Notes under the pieces: model-generated
Told to the model about the DNA's origin: nothing
Seen by the model: the letters and a program-made list of their open reading frames with translations, nothing else
The model's database searches: none
Program-made: the position numbers and the translations under genes
Source of the DNA: Trichobilharzia regenti
Taxonomy: Eukaryota; Platyhelminthes; Trematoda; Strigeidida; Schistosomatidae
Reading direction: 5' to 3'
DNA: 64,000 nucleotides
NCBI GenBank assembly: GCA_944472135.2
Contig: CALYDD020000394.1
Span: forward strand, 62,001-126,000
Shown here: positions 44,840 through 56,429 of the stretch, in pieces
How the letters are laid out: each line of letters begins with the position of its first letter
How positions within the stretch are numbered: the first letter of the stretch is position 1

Positions 44840-46903
44840 CTACGTGTCTTCTGTCTACTAATGTTCGAATGGGAATTATTCATGAACTATGAATTACTCT
44901 TAGCAGTAATACACCGAGCCAATAATAAAAGGAATGAAGGTTAGATAACATCATAAAACTCATCCTATAAATCAGCCGCCATGTTGATATTTGTAGCCAC
45001 ACTTCTTTCATTACCAGAAGACATGTCACTGTACCGACTGAAGCTTGTTAATCTACAGTCTGAAAAGGCGATGTGACATGAAACACTTCCACTAGTCGGT
45101 TGATGTTTAGCTGATGAATATCAGAGGCTCATTTTAATGAGACAGGCTTTCGCTGAAAATACTCGCGCTGAGAAACAGCGAAACAGTAATCATTAAAAAA
45201 AAATGAAATATAAGTTCAATTAAAAAAGTGCGTGAAAAGGCATTCTGGTGAAGTTTAACCACATCATTCACAGCAGCAGGACGATGAGACCTGACTTTGA
45301 ACAGTTAATCAGATTGATGCTTTTGCATTCGGAAGGATTAATTTCTTTTCATTTGACAATTTTACGTCGGTCAGTTGTGTTGGAGATAAAGTGTCGTGGA
45401 CATTAAGTTTTCTGGAGGATAGTCAAGGGATATTTCACACCTGCTGTCGTCAAAGTGAAAGGGTTGTATTGTTTCCTTGTGATTTTATTTGTATACAACC
45501 CTTTTCTGTTGTACTGGGTTGTTGCCACTGCTTCTGAATCTATGGTGTGTATGCGTTGATTGTTTGCATAACTGAGTTTCTATCTTTCGCCTGAGTAGCA
45601 TTATAAAAACAGAATTTCGTTTTCGGATTTCTTCTTTCTTTAAAATTGGGTTTCACTAACGTCGCCGTTGAATTAATAATGAGTACTGTAACAGAATTGC
45701 AGAAATTGAGACCTCACTATTAACAATCTGTCTACACTACTTATCCTTATCTGACCTAAATGCAATCCATCAGACATATTCATATCTTTATTTGGCCTAA
45801 TTCCCTAATGGTTCTCTTCATTTTGGGTTGACTACTATCTGGAATCATTGATGTCGCTGTTGTTCGACTACAGATATCACCATCGAGGTGTTTGAGTTTA
45901 GGAGAGATCACCTGTAGGACTTTGATCAAAACACTGATGAGAGATTGCAGGTGCACATATCTGAATCAGCTCTAAACGTGGGTTCGAAGCTTACTTCCCC
46001 ATTACCATCAACCATCTTACAACAATTTAAAGTGCAGACCAATGGAATACCAGCTAGCATGCTGGCGGCATTACAAACCTAGCCGACAGAATTCAGTCTG
46101 CAGCAAACGGAAGACTAAACTCATGACAATAGTTAATACTTGTTGTCCAACCAAATTATTTTTTCACTTTCATACTCATTTAGTTGACAGGGAGATGAGA
46201 TATTTCAAATTATATCCCTGAAACATCCCTCTTTAAAGGATGAACATAATTTGTTCTCGATCTACATACAAATTCTTTCCCTTATAGAAATCGTTAAACT
46301 TCCAAATGGAAAGGGTAAGCTCCACGCCGAAATAATTTTGGTTTTCTTCTACCGTGAATTGATATAACCTCAAAAAACCCCTTTCACTCACTTAAATGCA
46401 CACTGTTTATTACATGAATTCCATTGGATCAATTTAAACAAAGCACTAGTGATACATAAGACAGTAAAAATTCGGTTCCATTTACAGTATACAAGGACCT
46501 CAGTGTTTTGTGTTTCGTCGAATCGGATTCATGCATATACTGTGATAATTCCTAATTATCCTCCTTCATTATCTACAATAATCTGAAATACACTGGAGTT
46601 GTAGTAAAAGTGTCATTAAAGTTTTATGCAGTTAAGAAGATAACGACGTAATGAATCCGTTTCATCGCGTCATTGCGTTGCTTAAATTAGAAACTTTGAA
46701 TTTGTCAACGACATCGCGATATAGTCAGAACATCTGCACACTGTAATAGTTTATAGTAACATATGTGTCAGCTGAATACACACCACATGGTAAATGATGC
46801 TCTCTTACTATATGCAATATCCAATGAACAACCTGGAATGAAATTATGAAATAGTTCTGGTTTATAATCTGCAAATACGAAATGAAGGAATGAATCTTCA
46901 ACA
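44840..46903. other. No gene recognised; moderately structured non-coding DNA
   Basis: Contains the hairpin at 45458-45504, a TATAAAA at about 45602, and a relatively GC-rich part at 45860-46130 that could be an unnamed repeat. I could not assign any of it to a family. Confidence 0.35.
45458..45504. repeat. 12-bp perfect hairpin with 23-base loop
   Basis: AAAGGGTTGTAT pairs perfectly with ATACAACCCTTT. A TATAAAA lies about 100 bp downstream. The arrangement might be part of an LTR or promoter, but no second copy was found. Confidence 0.45.
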
Positions 46904-46998
46904 ATAATATCAGTAAAAAGTTTGAGCATTTTGGATTAGATCAAATAAAGTATAATTATATTTCAATAGTTCACACACAATGATAACTGTTTTGTTGT

Positions 46999-47042
46999 TG
47001 GTAATATTTCGAGCAAAATTACTACTGCCCGTGTTCACACCA
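46999..47042 (-). ncRNA. Degenerate hammerhead-like motif in PLE terminal repeat
   Basis: Read on the minus strand: TGGT pairs with ACCA (stem I) and GTGAACA stands where CTGANGA is expected. GGGCA/TGCTC forms stem II with one G-T pair and an unpaired C before it, and GAAA is followed by the self-complementary ATAT. The C3-G8 pair of the normal core would here be G3-C8. PLE terminal repeats of many animals carry type I hammerheads, so an ancestral ribozyme is plausible, but the extra base and weak stem I make this uncertain. Confidence 0.3.
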
Positions 47043-47113
47043 CTGTTGGAATTGTTTTATTCTCACATTTATGATTTGTACTCATATATATAGCTCATCA
47101 ATTTTTTGCTCAC

Positions 47114-47632
47114 TCATGTTTTTCTTGTATTCAGAATTATATTCCAAGTTGTTGGTAGTTGTACTGAGTCACCCTTGTTACATGTATCCAGTTTGACCTT
47201 AATGAATACAGATTCTGTTATAAGTCTCTCTTTCCATTTGGTCATGTTAGTTTTCAGAATACACACACTGCTCCAATTGATATTGTGGTTTTTGTCCCAT
47301 GCATGTGCAGCTATCGATGAATTTTTTTCAAGATTCTTGAAGGCTTGTGTTCCTGTTGGTTGACGTTTGGTTAGGCGTTTATGTTCGTTCACTCGTATTT
47401 TAAGTGATCTGGCCGTCTGCCCCATATATTTAGTCTGACAGTCAGCACAAGACATTTTATAAATCAAATTGTTTTTATCCATCATTTTGATAGGATCTTT
47501 CAGCGAATTTATTTTATTTTTGATTAGATTCGTCGGTTTAAATGTTGTTCGAATGCCGATATTCTTGAGGTTTCTTTGAATCGCCTCTGATGTACCATTT
47601 TTATATGGTATTGTGACTGTTTTTTTTTGCAT
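47114..47632 (-). pseudogene. PLE GIY-YIG endonuclease domain
   Basis: A frame of 172 codons, though its upstream RT part is frameshifted. It begins in the linker (TVTIPYKNGTSEAIQRNLKN, IGIRTTFKPTNLI). The endonuclease follows from about residue 57: YKMSCADCQTKYMGQTARSL, then KIRVNEHKR, and a His-rich segment (IAAHAWDKNHNINW). A tail after KWKERLITESVFI ends the protein. Paired Cys and His positions fit the zinc-binding form of PLE GIY-YIG domains. The typical YIG is YMG here. Confidence 0.75.
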
Positions 47633-47837
47633 TCTTCCATCTCGTTATTCTCCGATCTTACCCTCCTTTTTCCCTTTTTTATGTTATCTTTTCAAAATTT
47701 TTTTCGGTAGTTTTGTGAAGTAACATTTCGAATAGGACCTTTATCTCTTCACGCAGGTCGTCTGGTGTTGTTGTTAGTCTACGTATTCTATCTGCAAGAC
47801 CTTGTATTAATCCTCGATTAACCGCGAGTGGATGAGC

Positions 47838-48035
47838 TCAATGATTGTCAAGGAATCTTCCAGAGTGTGTGGTTTTTCTATATATCGTCGTTTTTATGCT
47901 ACCATCTGTCGTTCCTTGTATTTTGTAATCTAACATAAGCAGTTCCCCAATTTCATTCTCTATTTCCATAGTGAATTTTATTGAGTCAGCATACCTATAA
48001 TAATGATGAACTAAATATATATGGGTACAAATCAT
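47838..48035 (-). pseudogene. PLE reverse transcriptase C-terminal fragment
   Basis: Sixty-five codons: YYRYADSIKFTMEIENEIGE, then LLMLDYKIQG, then IKTTIYRKTTHSGRFLD. The IYRKxTHSGxxLD block is the conserved end of the PLE RT. The next 200 bases towards 47632 continue the thumb in broken frames (LAVNRGLIQGLADRIRRL). The first residues run into the terminal repeat, so the RT catalytic core is missing. Confidence 0.65.
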
Positions 48036-48063
48036 AAATGTGTGAATAAAACAATTCCATAAG

Positions 48064-48107
48064 TGGTATGAACACGGGCAGTAGAAATTTTGCTCGAAAT
48101 ATTACCA
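48064..48107 (+). ncRNA. Degenerate hammerhead-like motif, opposite terminal repeat
   Basis: Same fold as at 46999-47042 but in the other inverted repeat: TGGT/ACCA, ATGAACA, GGGCA/TGCTC, GAAA, ATAT. Position 3 is A here, so the putative 3-8 pair is lost. Confidence 0.25.
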
Positions 48108-48175
48108 ATAACAAAACAGTTATCATTGTGTGTAAACTATTGAAATATAATTCAACTTTCTTTGAATCTTCAGCA

Positions 48176-51100
48176 GTTTTTCAAAGTATTCGTTAAACTT
48201 TCATTAATAAATTAGTCAATTAAGAAAAAAACAGAAATGTTCACTAGTTATTGTCAGAATGAAATGAGCTCAGAAGTAATAAGAGTTTGAATTTTATTAC
48301 GGTGCAGAATTAGCAAACAGACAAACTGCAAATACAAGTATAGACAAGTTCAAACACGATGTACATTACAGTAATGATAACTGAAAGAAGGACGATAAAT
48401 TATTGAAACCATCCAAAATGTCCCTACTAACATCCCTACAAATATCGTCATGAAAAAAAGGTGAATAAAAATATTCAAATTGCCATTCCCTTGTGGATCT
48501 GAATCTGACTGACTCTGAACTGATTAGTTTTGAATTAAAACATTAGGACTTTTAGCAGAATATTTTACATTCCAAAGGTACACAAGACATGTAATTTTGC
48601 TGAAACACTTTGGATTAGAGATCAGCCAGACATTCAAAAGCCCAGCATCATTATATGGCTAGTTACGTAGTGAACGATTATATCGAATTTACACAATCTA
48701 AACAAGTATTACATCAAAGACTTGTCTACGGATCATCGTCAGTCAACTTTCGCCCTTACAGGTCCTTCTGATGGAAAACCTAAATAAAAATACAAGTCAA
48801 AATTTGAATCCCAAACTATTCCATGGATGAAAATAAAGCATATTTACAGTCTCGTTGATAAATATATATATATATCGTTTCGTCGATATAAGGTATTGCC
48901 TCACCTGTCAGAAAGGAAACAGCTAAGAGTGAAATACGGTTAGAATTTTTTGATTGTAAACATTTGGAATAGGTAAATAGTGACTTGTGTGAGCATACTG
49001 TGTATTTTAATAAAGTGTTCCAAACATCATTGCTAAGTACTAGTGGTAGTAGGATTTTATTTGAGACATCCTGTGGAATTGTGTTGTATTCGACCATAAT
49101 TTTCTCGTTTTCAGAAATAACATGTCTCGATACTCCTTGATACAGTAAGTTCATTAATTAAATATTGAAGTTAGCTGAAATGTTTACCCAAAATTTTGTC
49201 GTGTTATGGAACAGTCTGATAGTTGAATTTTATAATATTATTTTATGATTTACATGAGAAATTGAACAGAAAACATTGGTCGACTTCCGCATCTCTGAAA
49301 CTCTATCCATTTTTCCTTATATTTTGTATCCCGTAGTATACGAGGTCTGAAAGTTCTTTCTATATGACAGTGACACACTAGCTGCCTTTCTGAGCTGTAT
49401 GTTCTTACTGACATGACTGAGCCAACAGTATATAAAGCGAACTCGCAATTCTCAAAGTTAACTTCCAGTGAATATTTATTCTGTGGATATCCTTGATGAC
49501 TTCAACTTACACATTTGAGTGACAGTGGGTTTCTTTTAATTGGATGTTAACAGAACTCTATGAGAATGAACGTGTGAGTGTATTAGAAAAGTGCATACTT
49601 GTCAGTCAGTAACCGCGTAAAACTAAAAGCGTAAGGAAAGGAACTTAGAAGTAATGGAGAAGACTTCTGGTCAGTGATGGAGACGCAGTCTATCAGATAC
49701 TCTCCATCATTCGGTATTCATTATGAAGTATTCATTAAGAAGCTGATCAGTTAGTGGCTTTAGCACTAGACTGGAAAAATGTAAGCGACTAAATACAAAA
49801 TCCCAAAGGACATCCAAATATTTCCCTGGATATATCGATTCACTGCATTAACAATTATGCTTTCCGAGCAATAAATAACTTTGCAGTAAATACATGATAC
49901 TTATTGGTCTCAAGAATAGTCATATCCCCTGCAGGGTGGCTAGATTACCTAGACAAAGGTTTCATATAAAAAATCTTTGAATGACGAAACAGTAGCCATC
50001 TTTTTCAAGGACAAATAAATACTGAAATACAATTGTTTTGCGTAATTCGAATCCATTTCATAGTGTATTCCGCCGATAACCACTGTAATGAGGCATTATA
50101 TTTCAGTTAAAACATGATAATGAAAACAATATTAACGAAAACATTCAAGTACAGAAGTGAATGCCAGATGTGAAACACATACAAAGCGGCTAATCAATGC
50201 GGGATTAGTAAGATCCCAAATGAGTTGAGCATAAACCTGAGAATGTGAGAAAATGATTTAATATTTATTTAATTTAATACAAGAGGTGTAAAAGTGAATG
50301 TGAGTCTGCCATAGCATACACAATTTTTGACACTCATTTAAGTATTCATCATATCAAAACAACGTCAATTAAATCCTTTCTGAGTACTTTCGAACTATTC
50401 TGTTGTCTTTTTAGATCGTGGATATCATCGATATCATCTGTGCCTAAAACTACACTTTATAATTCATTTCCATGAATTGCTGAGTGAATGCAGTGACATT
50501 TCATGGTTTGCTTGATAGATAAACTTTGTACATTCTTGCCCAGTATTAGCTGTTCACTATTCCTGTTGTAAAATCTTGAAATTCTCTTTTAAACGTGACA
50601 GTTTTTTTCACTATATGTCCATTTTGAAACTGTGATATCATTAAAATAAAGTTTTTCAATAATTCTTTCGAGCGGTCCCGTTCACTACAAGTTTTCTTTG
50701 ATTTCAGAGATATTACTCGCTACCAGAAACAGAAGGCATCTATGTTTAAGCGTCAGTGCATATGATTTTCATTGGCTTCATCTGCTCAGCCAATTATTTC
50801 ATGCATCAAAGAACTCACTAAAAAGTAGCTTTCTATCATGTAATGGTATGCGCAGCATTTCGATTTGCAACACCGGTATTTTTACTGGTAGCGTTCCAAA
50901 ACAAAGCTGTGAATGTATCTTGCTCGTCCCTTGCTTAGACAGCCATACTAGATGAAGTTAAGAAAGCCGATGAGGAACCCAGTTAATTGTACACTCTTTG
51001 TAAATAGTTCCATAGAAGCAACCAAATCGGTTGATAAGTAAGGATAATTCCGTATATAACGGAAGCTTTTCACTCGCTAGGTCTAATCATTTGACAGCAT

Positions 51101-54000
51101 AGTGATAACTATCAAAGAGAATGCAATAAGCACAGTTGAAAAAAAGAAATCGTAGAAAATATAGTCAGCACGAAGTAAAGTTAACGAAATTACCTACCGA
51201 TCCCAACAAATTCATTATCCTTCTGTGAAGACTAATTCATCCCCCCCCCAACATTCCAGGTAAAAGCGTAGATCTAATTTTAATTTCGCGTTTGCAACTT
51301 GAACTCATTCATCATTATTATGATTATTAGACTGAATCGAAAGTCAAAGTCAGTTGTGGTCTTTGAGTTATCTGTTGTGCTGGTACTTGACCTACAGATT
51401 TGTTGAAGGAATGTAGGCATAACTCAGTATTAAATGAACTATGATGGCAATATCAATATTGTACACGATAAGGAACTATTGGAAAGCAGGTTCAGGAATA
51501 GCTACCTTAGCTTGTGCTAACAATCACACAGAAGACATGTTGTATTCTGAATACCTGTGCCCATGAAACTAGAGATTTGAAAGTGACACTCTTCGATTTC
51601 CAGATCAATGCAGATCTCTAAGCAAGAGAGGTATTGATAAAACACTTATGGAGACATTACAAATTCGGTTGAAGTTCACTTGATGAAAGTAATTAAACCA
51701 AGGGTGAAAAATATTATCAGAGTTGACGTCGCTTTAAAACTAGTGTTGACTAGGATATGTAGAAGATCACTGAGTGATTTGTGATAGGGTAGCACAGCAC
51801 GTAACACAAGTGGATGAATGTAAATTTCACATGCACTCAACTGACACTATTTTTTACCGACTATTATCGCATCACATACTTGTATCTGAATACAATTTCT
51901 GGCATAATTTTCGTTTTCGTTTCTAACTATTTGTATTCTAAAATTTATAGATTTATAACTGCACATCCTGAAGAAGCATCCTGAAGCATCCATTGAAAAC
52001 AGTTGTGCACGTTCAAAAAGTGTTTACTTTTTCTTAGTATACCATACCAATATTTAAGTTACAAGCAAAAAGATTCAACAGTGACCACATATTTCAAATA
52101 ATCCATCTGACCAGATGTTCACTGCAGAAACTATGCACTGTTCAAGGTGTTAACAGATTGAGTAAGTCTGCAATAGTAGTTACATTAGGCCTGATTTCAG
52201 TGACTATAGGATATTTGTTGAACTCATCAGTCGACTGTCTCAGACACATGTTCAAATGACAGAACTCTAAACGAATTGGCATCTATTCTGAATCGCCCAG
52301 TCACACAAACCGTTTTTGCTTGAATAAAGTGATATGTTATAGGTCATGCCACATTTTTTAGGCAGTCAATGGGCAAATAGGCTATTACGGACCAGTTCGT
52401 TTCCAGTGTGTAACGTAATAAATAGATTAAGCATGGAGCCAGCACGAACCCACAAATACCCCGAAAAAATAATTTAGTTCGCACATTTTATCCCTTCGTA
52501 AACTTGAACAAAGCAGGGAAAAAAACCCGAGGAGGATAACATGAAGTTATTTTCTTTCGTTTGTTGTTTATAACAGTAAATGATTTTAATATTGATTTTA
52601 TCAAATATTCACATGAAGGTCGATGTCCCTTCTATCCAGTGAATAAAAAGCTTACTGGGAGGGAAAGAAAGTCTAGAGTAATGAGAGAATGTGGTAGTTT
52701 CAAAAGGGGTGTAATATTAGTAGCTAACAGTTCGTGCCACTTAATACCACTGATTGAATGATACCAGTAGTCATATAAAGAGCAAGTCAAGCAGCAGTAT
52801 TTCTCGGTCAGATTATCGAAGTGATCTAAATACCTGGGGATAGTTTCGCTGGATTTCGATCCAAGTCATCACTTCCCCTATTATATCCTCTGAGAAGAGA
52901 CTGTCAACCAGAAATGACTAAACAGCACTTTGTGTGGCCTCTAAGAACAAATCGTTTAGACGGTGTATTACATGAGACGATAATCACTGAAATGTAAATC
53001 GATATAGGAGTTCGCTTGACAGTTTTCAAGCAGTCACTGTTCAAAAACAATATGGATGTGTCCCTTATCCTGAAATTACGGATTCTAGACAGTAAGATTA
53101 AACAAGGTGAGATTCTGGTAGACTTCTTCCTCACAATCTTAGTAAATGAATTTATAAAAGATTTCTTATACAAGTTGGATGCTTATCGTCATCATATTCA
53201 TGTTACATCTATCTTAACTATTGAGAATTAGTGATGAAATTTAATAGCCTCCGTCCTTGGCTTTCTTTCCGTTTTGGAAAGATGCAGTATAACATTTCGT
53301 AATTTGTCATTCTCGGGCTAACCAGGTAGGTAAATGTGTTACTTTTGAGAAGCATGTGTGGCATAAACAAATTCACAGGACTGCACATTCATTTCCCTAA
53401 AAAATGCGTCCATTACATACAAAAGAAAACATTGTAAAATACATTGAGAACAGGGTAAGAAAATCAATTATGGAAGGAACTTGAATATATTCGTGGAACC
53501 TTATTAGAAATGCTTGTTCTGAGTAGTTTCTTAAAAACGCACGTGAACAAACTAGACAGATAAACAGAAACTAAATAAGCAGATACCAAATCAATATTCC
53601 CTGTCATAATTTTGATGAGAATTTGTGAAGTGGAATCTGGTTCTTGAGAATAGCTGGAACTATATAGAAAACATGTGACAGAGCAAAGCTTCACTGTCAT
53701 CGCCTGGTAGGCTAATGCTCTTTACCAAATCGAAGAGTAAGCTAGATATTTTGTGTAATTATCAGCTCCAACCCTGACGTGTAGACAGCTTTGTTAGGGA
53801 TACCGTTGCAGCGTTTAGGCAATTTATCAGTGAAAGCTAGAGACTCGATGAGCGTCTATTTTGATAACTAGGAAACGTTCACATCTGAAAAATCTATTAC
53901 ATATGGAGGGGAGTAATGCACCCTCTGTTTCCGATAATTGCATAGAATAGATTCAGCTGTTCGAAGGGCTTGACGCATACAGTGGAGTATCAAAGCCTTT
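48176..54000. other. Long AT-rich stretch without recognised genes
   Basis: No family resemblance in any open frame. A frame at 50698-50955 follows an acceptor-like TTTGATTTCAG, and a TATATAAA occurs near 49430, but neither has further support. Small direct repeats near 51965-51990 (GAAGCATCCTGAAGCATCC) are local slippage. Confidence 0.35.
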
Positions 54001-54004
54001 TAAA

Positions 54005-54300
54005 TTTTCATCAGAAGCAGCCTTCTTTCCACAATGACAAGGAAGGATTAGCGAAAAAGCTCTTGGAGAAAGCCAATTGAGTATCTATTGCCAAATAAAC
54101 ATCTCCAAGATAACAGAGGTGGATTGGACACTCTTGTCGAAACTGTCTGCATACTGTCAATTGAAAATCGCTTGAGAAACGACGAGTCATGTGTGAGTCG
54201 GAGGTAGCAAAGTAGGAGATGGTGTGAGAATGAGATGAAAATATATGGGCGGTCATGAAAGCTGTTAAAGAGGACTTAACTTAGGAGGATGATATAAAGA
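54005..54300 (+). mobile_element. Possible LINE 3' tail, highly decayed
   Basis: Plus-strand translation in broken frames resembles the end of the RTE protein: INISKITEVDWTLL where clear copies have KKWRWIGHTL, then EKRRVMCESEVAK and DENIWAVMKAV where clear copies have KRRVGRP and the last helix. The match is weak, and no typical GAACATAAGG end is seen. Confidence 0.3.
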
Positions 54301-54695
54301 TAAGTTACTGATGCCCTGTGCGGCACACATATTTGCATGGAGAAACATAGTCGCAATTCAGTATGAGAAGCATTAGTTGATATAAAACCGTATAGAATAG
54401 AGAACTATCAATGGCTGTTATAAATATTATTGTCTAATCCCTGAGCGCCGTTATGAAATATAACATTTTCAGACTAATTCTCAATATGTGTGAACTGTGA
54501 TCTAAACACAGGACACCTTCTTTGTTTTTCTTGATCACTGTATATGAAATCAGGCACACCCTGTATTTTAATGTGGATAATTTAGGTTTCCACGGGTAAC
54601 TATGCAGAGATTTCACTGCTACCTGTTTAAATTTCAAATTAATTAGCAAACTGAATATTTGGTTTATTAAAAGTTCTCTTAAAATACATGAAAAC

Positions 54696-54906
54696 ATGGA
54701 ACGAATTGTGATAACAACAAAAGCCATAAATGACGTAATCACACAAATAACCATTCAGATAAACACTTTACATAAACACGAAGGAAAACAAGCTGTCAGT
54801 TTATACAATTCAGAGAATTTGTTACGAAGAGAACTTCCTTTACTTAAATGTTCGTTTAGTGACTTGACAGGAATTATTTCCCGTATTCCTCGATTTCAGG
54901 CAAGTA
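54696..54906 (+). CDS. Candidate protein-coding first exon, unknown product
   Basis: The frame starts at an ATG (MERIVITTKAINDVITQ) and stays open for 70 codons of mixed, helix-like composition (SLYNSENLLRRELPLLKCSF, then SDLTGIISRIPRFQ). It reaches a strong splice donor: CAGGCAA followed by GTAAGT at about 54904, with an in-frame stop some 20 bases later, as expected for an intron. I recognise no domain, and a matching acceptor and second exon were not found. It may be a chance frame; the minus-strand frame opposite it (54434-54754) is low complexity. Confidence 0.3.
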
Positions 54907-54909
54907 AGT

Positions 54910-55234
54910 TAACCAAGTCTGAATGAAGAGATGTCCAAAGACGGAAAAAATGTATTTTCAGAGCTGTGATGGTTTAGTTAGTTGGCTAGTTTCTAACTGG
55001 ACAAGACAGTCATAATAGTCATATGGAAATCGAAATTCATAGTTTGGGCATGTTAGTTTGAATGCTGACCATCTCAGGTACACTTAGAGGATGAAGATTC
55101 AATCGATTGATACGAATCACCTCGATTGGTTTCGCTTTGTCTGCTGTGTGTCCACTTTCAAATAGCTGCCAACCACAAGAACCTTGAATGGCTTAATCTT
55201 CCTCATCGGCGTGCAATATTGTAACCACTGACAA
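54910..55234. other. No feature recognised
   Basis: Sequence between the candidate exon and the RTE copy. Nothing identified. Confidence 0.35.
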
Positions 55235-55985
55235 ATTCAGAAAAACTTGGAGGATCTGGACTTCGCCGATGATAACATGTGTCTGATTTCCCACAAACTG
55301 GAAGATATGCATGTGAAAAGCAACAAGCTGGCAGAAGAAGCATCAAAGATAGGACTTCAGGTGGACACAGAGAAAACAGAGGTGATGAAGATTCCTGGCC
55401 AACAACAACAACAACAACAATCAGCCAGCATAAATGGGAGGAACCTGAAAGAAACAATCCCCTTTACCTACCTAGGAAACATCGTTTCAACTAATAGCGG
55501 AACTGACGAGGATATCAAAGCAGGAAGGATCGGAAAAGCAAGACAAGCTTTCATTACTCTCAAGTCTGTGTGGAGGTCAACAGCACTCAGCATAAAAAAT
55601 AAGATCCGGATTTTCAACTCCAATTTGAAGTCAGTGCTACTTTACGGACCAGAGACTTGGCCAGCGCGTCATAAAGAGCGTCTCAAACAAACTACAGACC
55701 TTCATTAACAGTTGTCCTTGCTCAATACTCAAGATCAGATGGCAGGAAGAAATGGAGATTAATTGGCCATACTCTGAGGAAACCATCAAGTGACATCACT
55801 AGACAAGGCATTGCTCGATTGGGACCCGAAAGGGAAGCGGCGAGTTGGTCGTTAGTGCAAGGGTGATTCGGAGGAGGTGATGTGAAGAGGAGATGAAAGC
55901 GTGTGGGCAGACTTGGAGCAGGTTGAAAAAGTTGACAGAAAACCGAAGGCAATGGAGATACGCAGCTGAAGCCCTATGTTGTGTG
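55235..55985 (+). mobile_element. RTE-clade non-LTR retrotransposon, 5'-truncated 3' half
   Basis: It begins at EDLDFADDNMCLISHKLEDM (55250), the YADD-type catalytic box of RT in the form F-A-D-D. It continues through IGLQVDTEKTEVMKI, a CAA-coded glutamine run, FTYLGNIVSTNSGTDEDIKA, a thumb helix, FNSNLKSVLLYGPETW and, after a frame change near 55708, INSCPCSILKIRW and a shortened C-terminal tail ending WRYAAEALC. It is the best preserved RTE piece in the window. Confidence 0.8.
55247..55708 (+). pseudogene. RTE reverse transcriptase fragment (FADD box to thumb)
   Basis: An open frame of 153 codons. Residues 4-8 are DFADD, the metal-binding pair of the RT palm. A glutamine run near residue 51-57 is a CAA microsatellite expansion. 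YGPETW near residue 143 ends the thumb block. The frame then leaves the family sequence and stops. Sequence upstream of the FADD box is not RTE, so this copy is 5'-truncated exactly at the catalytic box. Confidence 0.75.
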
Positions 55986-55989
55986 AGTG

Positions 55990-56330
55990 ACTTCATATAA
56001 ATATGAGCAATAGTTTGTGCTCAAAACGTCATCAGTAAAAATAACTGTACAACACTGCGTGATTTTTCAAAATAAAATCTTATCCATAATGAAGCTCTAT
56101 GTTCCTCTAAGAATTAAGGGGTATAATAATAATGATAGTTATAATCCTTGTGAAATCCCGCAATGCTTCACATTAAATTTATCATATCTTACAAATTATT
56201 TTGCCCATGAAACGTATATTAATTTATCCAGTTGATATAAGCTATGGGTATTCACGTGATTACATTCAGTTGAATAGTTGCATATGCAACTAACTAAATA
56301 AAGTTACTGTTAACATCCAAAACTACAATC
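55990..56330. other. No feature recognised
   Basis: AT-rich spacer between the RTE copy and the decayed hammerhead element. Confidence 0.35.
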
Positions 56331-56425
56331 AAAGTGCGTACTTGCAATTAGTCACAAACTATGACGAAACAGCTCTCCAACACTGCCTGGTTTTTAGTAG
56401 TTCTGTATCTGATAGCACTCTTTTG
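56330..56425 (+). mobile_element. Decayed single copy of the hammerhead element
   Basis: The segment reads TGCGTACT ... CAAACTATGACGAAACAGCT, then CACTGCCTGGTTTTTAGTAG and TTCTGTATCTGATAGCACTC. It aligns along its length with the right arm of the palindromic element (CAAACTAGGACGAAACAGCT; ACTCCCAGGTTTTCCAATGG; TTCTCTAACTAATGTCAGCTC). It is not palindromic, and the tRNA-like head is not recognisable. Confidence 0.6.
56338..56382 (+). ncRNA. Inactive hammerhead ribozyme relic
   Basis: Stem II is GTCA/TGAC around the same loop CAAACTA. Relative to the intact copy (GTCC/GGAC) the loop-closing pair has changed on both sides and still pairs. GAAAC follows, but stem III is ACAGCTCT, with a mismatch, and the 5' core has lost CTGANGA altogether, so it cannot be active. 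Confidence 0.5.
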
Positions 56426-56429
56426 TCAG

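Larger units (their letters stand above)
46891..48175 (-). mobile_element. Penelope-like element with inverted terminal repeats, decayed
   Basis: The element lies on the minus strand between inverted repeats of about 140 bp (46947-47090 and 48015-48160). A 13-bp direct repeat with one mismatch flanks it: TGAATCTTCAACA (46891-46903) and TGAATCTTCAGCA (48163-48175). About 43 extra bases are present on the left side only. Inside are the RT C-terminus (48035-47838) and the GIY-YIG domain (47632-47114). Most of RT is missing. The family differs clearly from the other PLEs here (KMSCADCQTKYMGQT rather than CIYQFxCxCGxxYIGRT). Confidence 0.8.

Noticed and set aside
45925..45975. CTGATGAGAGAT ... ATCTGAATC, resembling a hammerhead core
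   Set aside because: The stem could form, but GAAA is replaced by GAAT and there is no stem III or cleavage triplet in place.
49425..49445. TATATAAA, possible promoter
   Set aside because: Such strings are common in AT-rich DNA and no gene follows.
50698..50955. 85-codon frame after an acceptor-like TTTGATTTCAG
   Set aside because: No donor or partner exon and no recognisable protein.
55203..55996. Minus-strand frames of 65-84 codons
   Set aside because: Antisense of the plus-strand RTE copy.
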